Positions 1-10,200 of a stretch of DNA of 64,000 nt are shown here, piece by piece (positions within the stretch are counted from its first letter, which is position 1; each line of letters opens with the position of its first letter). The notes under the pieces are model-generated. The model saw only the letters and a list, made by a program, of their open reading frames with translations. It was not told the DNA's origin and ran no database searches. This DNA is from Mesodorylaimus sp. YZB2_4 (taxonomy: Eukaryota; Nematoda; Enoplea; Dorylaimida; Dorylaimidae): assembly GCA_030248295.1 (NCBI GenBank), contig JASANH010000770.1, positions 744,001-808,000 on the forward strand, in the 5' to 3' direction. A program made the position numbers and the translations under genes.

Positions 1-1259
1 TGCTTATGCCAAAATGACTTCAAATGTCTGCACCACAATATACTTGGATCTTTTGACTGCCAAAGCGATTGTAACCTCCTCGATTAGTTTTCAGTGAAAA
101 TCAGTTGATATGGTCTGATACGCATTGCTTTACACTATCCAAAGTTTTTTGCAGTTTCCTCATCGGGCGTGAATTTTGTCTAAAATTCACGGACACACGG
201 CTGGACGGAAGTGATATTGATAAGCAGTGATAGCAATGATATAGTAAAACAGATGATACAGATCATTAGTGCCCCTTATGAGGGGAAGGGCAAAGGGCCT
301 GTTAATAAGAGAGAAGAGAAACAAAAAATTTGAATTTTCAAAGTTTTCTGGAGCCAATGATAAGATGATAAGAGACTATTATAACTAGATAAAGTGTCCA
401 ATAAAGCCTATTATATTGTAACTCTGATATCAAACTCCGTTGCTAGCAAGAACGACGGATTCGGCTGCATTATGGAGAGTAGGTACACACGTTCCATCCA
501 AAATCTAGACAAGTCCATCCCTAGAATCGATTGATCAGTGATTAGCTGGCGAACCATGAGAGGTACTGCAAAACTAAAACACCCAGACGTACCCCATGTA
601 TATGCGACCAACATGTATTCAACTGGTCTATTTACCATTTCTCCCTAGATTTAAGAGTCAGATTAAAACTTTCGAAAAACTGTAACTTAAAGCTGCAAAA
701 ATGGACTTGTCCAGTTTTCGGGCTTGTCCCTTTAATTGTTAAAAACTATGGCAGCTGTTTAGAGTATGTCGCATTTCGGACTGAAACATTCTTCCACTAT
801 CCATAAAGGGGAGCGATTGCTAGCGGAGTGGACTGTGCCTCTACATAGAGCCCTGCCAAAGTGCCATGCAAACTTGAGATGCCAAATTTTCAAGTTTTTC
901 TGCTCTGAGATACTCGTATCATGGGACACTAAACTAATATCCGCTTGTGAACAATCGGCTTCTCTCAAATAGCGCACATTGGAAGTTTTTATGTGTATGC
1001 ATGATATTCTGAAGCAAGTGCACATCACTTTCCACCATTGCAAAATTTCGGCGAAGACTATCAATCATACAATGGCAAGCTGTGAATACACTGTGATAAG
1101 CCTTACCGTTATGAGATGCCTGTGACAAAATATGGGCAATTAGAATGAGTAACATGCCGGCAGATGTCAGTTTTTGGGAAAAACGAGCATGCGCAAAAAT
1201 GGGCGCAAATTAACCTTCGACTGATGTGATAGCTCTCATAAAAATATTTCTCCTGCTTC
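1..1259. other. 3' flank of the channel gene, no gene seen
   Basis: This stretch lies downstream of the minus-strand channel stop codon. I see only short chance reading frames with no splice-consistent coding pattern, no RNA gene and no clear repeat. The 3' untranslated region of the channel gene should occupy its right end. Confidence 0.5.
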
Positions 1260-4200
1260 TTAAAAACTAGCTTCAATGCGCTGCATGTCATTTGCGTCAT
1301 ATCGACTGAACGCTCTACGCTTTCCCAGAAGGTATGATAATAGATTGATAGCTTCGAAAATACTGAGGACAGACATGCCAGAATATAGACCAATCACGGA
1401 TGATATGTCCCACAATGCTTCGTTTATCTAAAAAATTAAATCGTTAAAAGTACCATCAACGGAGAAAGTTTCTTCCCTGACCCCATATACAGTTGTTTCA
1501 ACGTATTCCACAAATGTCAGATCCTCGAAAAAAATATCAATTTTTGAACCTTCTTGCGGCCTGAAATAAAAGATACAAATAGAGCCCGTGGAAGATATAA
1601 CACCATGCAACTACTGACCCTCCCTTGTAGGAGGAACCAGCTCCATCGCGTGAACTGTCGATCGAACTTAGCTAAAAAAGAGAGCTTGCAAATAAATAGA
1701 GTAGCGTTGACGAACAGGGAAGTCATACCTTACGATGGCGGGACCACACTGAGGTGGTGAGGACTCCATCATAAATGCTGCTTCTGCGTGAAGACATGAT
1801 CATAATTCATATAGGTCTCATTTTTAAACATCTTATCAGCTTACCTGCACGCAACAGGGCAGAAACATTTTGCGTCGCTCGTATTCACTGCGTAAAAATC
1901 ATTCACACAATCGCCTAAAAAATGTCATTTTATTGTTCAGAATTTGCATTGAAAAGATGAATGACGCACGCTGTTTCAAGTCGCAAAATTTAAGTTTCGA
2001 ATCTTTTGGTAGCGGTACTCGTGGATCTCCGCACTTGCACTTTTCGATTACGCTTTTTTGGTAGCAACTTCGTAAGCATGCCTGTGAAAGATTAAAAAAT
2101 CGTGCAAAAACTAGAAGGTTGAAAATTTAAAATCTTGTTCGCAAGAAAACACCCAGATTTTAAAAAAATTACTTCTGAAGAATAGGAAATATTTTCGTAG
2201 TTATAGACTGGCACTTGATCCGTGGTAGTTGCACATGGTTTTTCGCTAGTTGACAAGCTGTTCTCGTGAATCTGAGAAAGATATAAGACCTTCCGAGTAC
2301 TGGCCTTTAATACTGTGACCTACACAGTATCACATCTTTTTCTTACCAGACGCATGGCATATGTGCCCTTATACCCGCTCGGGAAACTGAACCCAGCCGA
2401 ATCAGGAAACACGGCCTCGTCGTGACTATGAACGACTACTCGGAGTCCCGAGGATTGAACAAAGTCGAGATATTCCTCTTGTTTTGGAGAAAGAGTTATC
2501 GATAGTCCTGCAAGAAATGGTTAAGGCAATATATACAAAACCTGTAAGTGGGGGGGGGGAGCCTTCAAGCTGGTGATGAACGTCGATTTCTGGTCACCAT
2601 AGTCATTACACATACTGCTGCGTGAAAAGATGAGTGGTTTCGAGCGGAAATAATCTGTAACACCATTCCCGATGGTGACAGGCATGCTGCTCGCATCCTC
2701 GCTTGCATGCAGAGCTGCGCGTCGCCGAAAAAACTCGCTCGCAAGTATGCTGATGCTGCGGGATCTCACAAGTATGCTGCCGCGCGCAGTAAGGCCGATT
2801 CGGCAGTTGTCTAGCCAGATTTTTTTTGAGTCAAGTACAACTTATATTTGTGTAATTTCTCACATACCGAGAACTTTCAGGTAGTGTTCGACCGGGGCCC
2901 CGACCCAGATCCCCATCCCCGTCCCCGCCCCTGAGAAAGATGTGGCGGGGATTCACCCTCGAAAACTTTCCCGCCTTTGACAGTCGAAAAGACCCACTAA
3001 ACATAGCGTCAGAATTTTGAGCCGTGTTGTGGGATGGTTACTTATAAAGAATACTGCTTTCTGCGTGGCGTGACGAGGCCTTGTGAAATGCGCACAAATT
3101 GGTCGGTAACATCAGGTCATTGCTGTTAGCTTGGGCTACCTAGCTAGCTATCTGCCGATGCTTTACTCTCCTCTGAAATAGAAAAATGTCCGAAGAGGTC
3201 CTATTTTGACAAAGTTGACAAAAATTTTTCAGGGTGCAAAATTTATTATGAAAAACTTGAGGTCCTTGATAATTCTAAGGCGCAAGATGGGATCAACATG
3301 CAATAGCTTGGCCAGGCTTTCACTGATAGTGTTCTTGTCTCTGCTAATCTGCAATAGATTTCCGGGTATGTGTGAAGGCTTCTGGTAAAAAATGCAGGGT
3401 AAACTGCATGAAGTTTTTAGAACATGTTAAGAAATTAAGATATAAGCAGACTTTGACACTCTGAAAGCTTTTTCTCATCCCCGTCCCCGAAAAAATCACC
3501 CCCGGTCGAACGCTACTTTAAGGGAAACATTTAAACGGATGAATAATTATAAATTTTGACTGAAGTACTGCAGGCCATTTCTGACTTACCATATCCAGCT
3601 CCCGCTCGAACTGCCAGCGTTTGATTGTTTTCAGCGTTGAAAGTGTAGCAGTTACCATAACTTGGATTAATGCGCAGCTTAAACGCACTGAAAGCAAGAT
3701 TCCTGACTTCAGAAAAAAAACTTCTCGTTTATTGCATCTCACCTCTCGTTGCACTTCAGACCATTGTACGTGCAGCTAACAATTAGTTCAGAAAATGAGT
3801 AACTAGCTTTTTCAGCAATCTCTGCCGGCAATGAGGCGACTATGTAAGCCAGCATATCTTCGCTGGTCGTGCTCAGAGCGTTCATATCGGACGAGATCTG
3901 CAGCAGAATCCCAATTACTCTTCGCAAAAAAGAGACAAGAGATCGCTTACATTTTGCAAGACAGCCATGATGTACTCTTCCTCTAAAATTTGAGTCGTGG
4001 TTGTTGAAATACTAGCGGCAACACTGTCTGATGGCGTCTTTGTTTCAAGCGTTGATGATATGGCTTCTCTCTTATTAGTCGGCGAAGCAGACGACTGAGA
4101 TGTTGGCTGGGCTTTTGTTTCAAAGGGAATGAGTTCTCTTGTAGTCAGCGCGAATATAACGTCTAGTGTTGCAGGGGGTCGCTGCGCTTTCTGTTGCATC

Positions 4201-7200
4201 GTATTCACATTTCCATTCGTAAAGACTGATTTTGAGCTTTCAGGAGCTTGTTCGCTTGTCGCTAGTCTTGTTTTGCTGGTTGAGTACAAGTGGGTATGTT
4301 CTTGGTGTCTTCTAATGGCTTCTGTTAAATGTTTTGTGAAGGAGCCACGATCGCTGTTTTGGCTAGATGCTGGTGGGACCTGAACTGTAGGCGCTGGTTT
4401 CTGAGATGGGAGGGAGGAAATCTTGCTTATGCCCGTAATAAAGGCTTCTTGCCAATTTTGTGTTGTTATTGTTGTTGTCACTGATGGAAATTTCGAGGTC
4501 ACAAATAATGATTTGGGGCTCTCAGCTAAATGTGAAACAGGTTTTATTCCTTCAGAATGCTGCAGCGATGATGTTTCTGTAGTAAAATAATCTTGTGTTT
4601 TTATTGGAGTAGTGTGGTACATAGATGGCAGAGTGCTCTGTGTCTTCATCGCGTTTGTGTCCACTGCATCTGTCAAAACTGGCGATAGGCTCGGTTCCGA
4701 TGTGTACTTTGTCATCCGAGACGCTAATTTTTTCCGAATTCTTCGAGTGGTTGTGGTTGTGAATAAATTCACTGCTGAAGTCTCTCTTGAGTTTGTAACA
4801 GCTACGGGCATCAACGCGGAGGATTCGGGACCAACTGTTGTGACACTAGCAAAGAAGCTGTCGAGGGTAGACGTCGTAGAAGACTCAGATCTTATTTTCT
4901 CTGACTCTGACAATGATGTGGACTGTAGTTCTGTTGTAGTGATACGTAAAACCTTGGTGCTCTCGGCTGCAGCTGTAGTGATAGTGTTTGTCAGAGGGGC
5001 AGGGCTAGAAATTTCTGCGCTCTGCTGGATGAGAGCAGCTTCTTCTTGAGTGTTTGGCCTCTGGCTGGTTTCATACATTGTAGAGTCACTTAGAAAAACA
5101 GCATTTGTTGACCTTTCCGAACTGTTTGGATTAGGCATGCTGCGCGTAGTTATCGAAGGCGCTGACAGTGGACCCGATGTGCCCCGGCGGCTCTTTCTCT
5201 TTTTTGTAGACGTAACCGCGCTAACATATGCTGAGGTGGATAGCAGATTTGTTGAAACAAGTAATTCGGATGCATTGGCCTCTAAATTTCCTGTTGGAAC
5301 AATTGCGGTCAAAGACGGGGAGGACGAAGGGATGGTGGGTGTTTTTGAAATTGAAGGAGTAAATACAGCAATTGATGAGTTTTCAGCCATTTTTGCAGTT
5401 GTGTGTGGCGTGATGGACCCAGTTACTGGAGAGATCATACTGCGCGAAGTTAGTATTGTTGCGGGAGCAGCAGATTTTGTGGTGGGTGAGATTGATGCAG
5501 TCGACAGAGATATCAAAGTTGATGATTCAGAGCTCGATGCTGCCAATGGGGGTCTTGGTGGTGCCGTACGGGGGATCAGTCTTATTCGCCTTGAAGTTTG
5601 CGCTGTTTCTTGAGGCGAGACTGTAGTTGCTGATGAGGGCGTGTTCAGCATTGAGAACTGAGAGGATGATAATGTCGTAGGCGTGGACAGTGTTTTGTAT
5701 TGAGTGGGCGAGGAAGTCGTAGGGGCAGCTGGTGTTGTGGATCGCGAGGACAGTGCGGTGAGTCGTGAGGTTGATGTTGTCAAAGATGTGGTTGGTATTA
5801 TGGACTGCAGGGTAGATGATGTCGTAGGTGTGGACAGTGTTCTGTATTGAGTGGGCGAGGAAGTCGTAGGGGCAGCTGGTGTTGTGGATCGCGAGGACAG
5901 TGCGGTGAGTCGTGAGGTTGATGTTGTCAAAGATGTGGTTGGTATTATGGACTGCAGGGTAGATGATGTCGTAGGTGTGGACAGTGTTCTGTATTGAGTG
6001 GGCGAGGAAGTCGTAGGGGCAGCTGGTGTTGTGGATCGCGAGGACAGTGCGGTGAGTCGTGAGGTTGATGTTGTCAAAGATGTGGTTAGTATTATGGACT
6101 GCAGGGTAGATGATGTCGTAGGTGTGGACAGTATTCTGTATTGAGTGGGCGAGGAAGTCGTAGGGGCAGCTGGTGTTGTGGATCGCGAGGACAGTGCAGT
6201 GAGTCGTGAGGTCGACGTTGTCAAAGATGTGGTTGGTACTATAAATTTCAGGGTAGATGATGTCGTAGGTGTGGACAGTGTTCTGTATTGAGTGGGCGAG
6301 GAAGTCGTAGGGGCAGCTGGTGTTGTGGATCGCGAGGACAGTGCAGTGAGTCGTGAGGTCGACGTTGTCAAAGATGTGGTTGGTATTATGGATTGTAGGG
6401 TAGATGATGTCGTAGGTGTGGACAGTGTTCTGTATTGAGTGGGCGAGGAAGTCGTAGGGGCAGCTGGTGTTGTGGATCGCGAGGACAGTGCAGTGAGTCG
6501 TGAGGTCGACGTTGTCAAAGATGTGGTTGGTATTATGGACTGCAGGGTAGATGATGTCGTAAATGTGGACAGTGTTCTGTATTGAGTGGGCGAGGAAGTC
6601 GTAGGGGCAGCTGGTGTTGTGGATCGCGAGGACAGTGCGGTGAGTCGTGAGGTTGATGCTGTCAAAGATGTGGTTAGTATTATGGACTGCAGGGTAGATG
6701 ATGTCGTAGGTGTGGACAGTATTCTGTATTGAGTGGGCGAGGAAGTCGTAGAGGCAGCTGGTGTTGTGGATCGCGAGGACAGTGCAGTGAGTCGTGAGGT
6801 CGACGTTGTCAAAGATGTGGTTGGTATTATGGATTGTAGGGTAGATGATGTCGTAGGTGTGGACAGTATTCTGTATTGAGTGGGCGAGGAAGTCTTAGGG
6901 GCAGCTAGTGTTGTGGATCGCAAAGTCAGTGAAGTGAATTGTGGGGTGGATGATGTCAAAAATGCTTCGAGTATTGTGTATCTTGAGGACATTGGTGTCG
7001 ATGGTGCAGCTGGTAGGATGGATCGTTGGGTAGAGGATGTGTAAGGTGGGCTGGGTATTGCGGATGGCAAGGTCGCTGCTGGTGTGGCTTTGTTCAGTAC
7101 TTTAGATTGCGAGAAAGATGACACTAAATATGTGTTTGACGATATAGGTCGTGAAGTGGGTGATGGTAAAGGAGTTGTTGGTATAATGGATCGCAGGGTA

Positions 7201-10200
7201 GATGATGTCGATTGAGTGGTTGGTAACATGGATTGCAAGGGCAATGGCGCCGTCGGCGTTAACTGGGCTGTCGATCGCAAGGTAGATGGCGTTGGAGATG
7301 CAGTTGGTGCTTCTGATCGTAGACTAGATGATGACATGGTGGGTAATCCTGATTGCAAGGAGAAAAGTGGTGTAGGAAGGGTCTGCATTGTGATTGGCAA
7401 TGTTGATGGTGCCAAAGGTGCAGTAGAGAATATTGATCGTAAAGTAGATGCTATATATGATGAACTTGATGTCACAGAGTGTAAGGTGGATGATGTCAAA
7501 GGTGCGGCTTGTATTGTTGATGTCGATGGTGAGCTTGCTGCTTTGGATGACTGGGTAGATGATGTCAAAGGGGCGTTCTGAAATGTCGCCGTAGTTATTT
7601 CAATGGGGGAAGACATAGCTGTTGAAGAGGGGCTTCGGAATGTTGAAGTCTGAGTGTTGGTGTAACTGCTACTTGAAGTCGCGGCGTCACTTGTGAATTT
7701 GGACGTAAAAAAACCACTGCTAGAAGTAGTCTCAGTCAAGTTTGTTGAACACGCCGAGGTATACTTTCTTAGGGTGGAGCTTGCTGTCGACGCAGTGGAA
7801 GAAGATGAGGCTGGCCCAGTTGTTTGAGATGTCGAATTAGAAAAACTCAATTTTATCGTTATTGGCGAGGTCGTTTTTGTCGATGTCGATGATGTTGAAC
7901 GCGTGGTCATTTTCGTCGATGTCGATGATGTTGAACGCGTGGTCATTTTCGTCGATGTCGATGATGTTGAACGCGTGGTCATTTTTGTCGATGTCGATGA
8001 TGTTGAACGCGTGGTCATTTTCGTCGATGTCGATGATGTTGAACGCGTGGTCATTTTCGTCGATGTCGATGATGTTGAGCGCGTGGTAGTTTTTGTCGAT
8101 TTTGAGGTTGATGTTGAGGATGTGGGATTGTCAAAGTCTAGAAACTTGAAACCATTTTAAAGAAGTTTCGACAGAAAAGAAAGTATTAATTTAAAATACT
8201 TTCGATTATGACATGGTCGCTAGTAAAGCAGAGAAATGGCCAAGACATGGAGCGTATGCGATGACTTCATAGAAGTCTCTTCTCCAAGGGGCTACCTTAT
8301 ACGAGCTTTTGGATCTTAAGACAGGGTTTCCGTCGGGTCGATTCGACCCAATCACTTAAAAACTGGCCGAGTAAAAAATGTGACTTGTCCAGTTGACCCT
8401 TTCTGCCGATGAAGGGCCCATTGCAGGTGTGCAGGGGGTTCGATCGGCTAAAAATAATTGTTCTTCTAAGATATCGAACTTTTATGTTTTATTAAACTGA
8501 CCGAAAATGGGGCTTCGGCGATATTGATCACCAAAAATCAATTTTTAGCGGCCGCGGTGGTGTAGCGGTTCAGATTTCGTGTCTCCATATTGCTTATGGC
8601 CGAGAGGCTGGACTCGTCCCAGGTTCGATCCGCAGTGAGGGAGGTCGTTTTGCGAACTATAAACGCTTGCTGACCTTGCACGCCAGGCTGTGGGTGACTC
8701 ACTTGGCACTATCGAGGTGCTCTAACGATAAGTGGGGAGACGGGAGCCAAACGAGTAGACAGTCTCGCCTGTCGAACATTAACAGGGTTAAAGACCCACC
8801 TGATATGGGATAAAGGGTTTTATAACCGCGCAGCTGTTATATGCTGTGACATGTTTTTAATTATGAGTAGTACTGTAGACGGTTCAGTGAGGTCAGCTCT
8901 GAGTAGTGTGAGGAGCCGTTCAGTAAACGGTTAATGACGTCTTCGTGTGCTGCAATGCGCATAAGACTCTGCTCCAACGTAGGTCGATAAAGCGACATTC
9001 ACTGGCGACGTCGATTCGAACTTCGGCGTGGAGGACTTGGGATTTTAGAATTCGGGAAACTAGGTGTTTTGGCTGAAGAGGAGCTGCTGCAGGCGATTCC
9101 ACTTGTGATCCATCATCTGGTGGAAGCAGCAGACGAGCTGAAGATCCACCAACTCTGGCTAGAAGCCAAGCCTGTGAATAAGTCAAGCAGGGGATCCGCT
9201 TCATAGTGACAGCTCTAGGAATACCAGCCAAATCAGTCAGCTTTGGGAAGTGGAAGGAGTTTGCGACTTTAGCACTTAGTTTTCAAAGAAAGAGAGTGAG
9301 TGTGGCGAGGAAAGTGACCAATGCAGTGACGTCGGCATTTGCTTCGGATGGCCCACTTGAGCTTTTCAAAAGCATAGCGAATAAATACATTACTGATATG
9401 TGGGACAAAGACAACTTGAAACAATGCACACACTTCATAAAGCGCGTCATTGATCTATACAGGGATTCTCGCAGCCGTCAGGAACGCCTGCAAACTTTGG
9501 CTCTGATAGCGCCTGTGATGTGCTATCCAAAAATCCAAAAATGTCTCCCATTGTTGACCATTTATGCCGACATCGTCGAACAAGCACGAACCCAAGTTTG
9601 TTGTTCTATACCTCATTTTGTCGCATTGTTTGCGTTGGCAACATGGTGTATTTCTTTAATTTTTCTTCGGCATTTCTCAGAGTTTACATTTACCAAAAAA
9701 AGTAAAATTGTCCTAAATTTGATTTTGCGAAATGCGGTTTTTCGTTTATTGGTCATCATAAGGTAAACCGAATTGGGCGAAATCTTTTTTGTGATGATGC
9801 CCAATGTATGCCCTTTGATCCCTGATAAGAATCATTTCCCTTCTGGTCGATTCAGTATGTTTTTTTACTTTCCAAAGTTTTTTTGCAAATTCAACTTTCG
9901 TGGTCTTTTTCGTTTTAAAAATCGTGTATAAGGAAAAAGCAGATGCCGACACGGGCATTGTAAAGTACATTCGTTTTCGTGATGTGACAGCGGTTCATCT
10001 ATCTTTGAAAATTGATTTTTGGTTTGTTTGTTTTTCTGTGGGGGGAAGCCCGTTTTGGCCATAGCGCGCGGCAAGGAGTCAAACCTTATAAGCTGGAAAG
10101 CAGCGTCCCTATGCGTGTCTCCACAGGGAGCACCTCCGCGCGAGGGCATCCTGGACTGCACACCGGCTTCCTCGAACGATCGCGGGTGGGCTTTGAATCC

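Larger units (their letters stand above)
3951..8137 (-). other. 4.2-kb exon encoding the mucin-like Ser/Thr-rich domain of the channel
   Basis: One exon of 4,187 nt supplies about 1,395 residues. It is dominated by Ser and Thr with frequent Pro and Ala and almost no hydrophobic stretches or cysteines, as in O-glycosylated mucins. The acceptor is TTTCTAG at 8140-8138 and the donor AAAT/GTAAGC at 3951/3950. It enters with phase 1 from the CTLD exon and leaves with phase 0 into the palm-domain exon, so it is in frame with the channel on both sides. Apart from two tandem arrays near its start, the remainder is non-repetitive Ser/Thr-rich sequence, including short basic clusters such as KKRKSRR. 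Confidence 0.85.

Noticed and set aside
4129-5613. Plus-strand open frames (4129-4383, 4612-5049, 5050-5613) and 7216-7581
   Set aside because: They are antisense shadows of the Ser/Thr-rich exon; low-complexity codon composition keeps the opposite strand open.
5674-6930. Regularly spaced repeat array suggestive of a CRISPR
   Set aside because: The units abut without unique spacers, are 147 bp long, and lie within an open coding exon of a eukaryotic gene.
7862-8160. Plus-strand repetitive frames over the 36-bp array
   Set aside because: They are antisense reading of the MTTRSTSSTSTK array.
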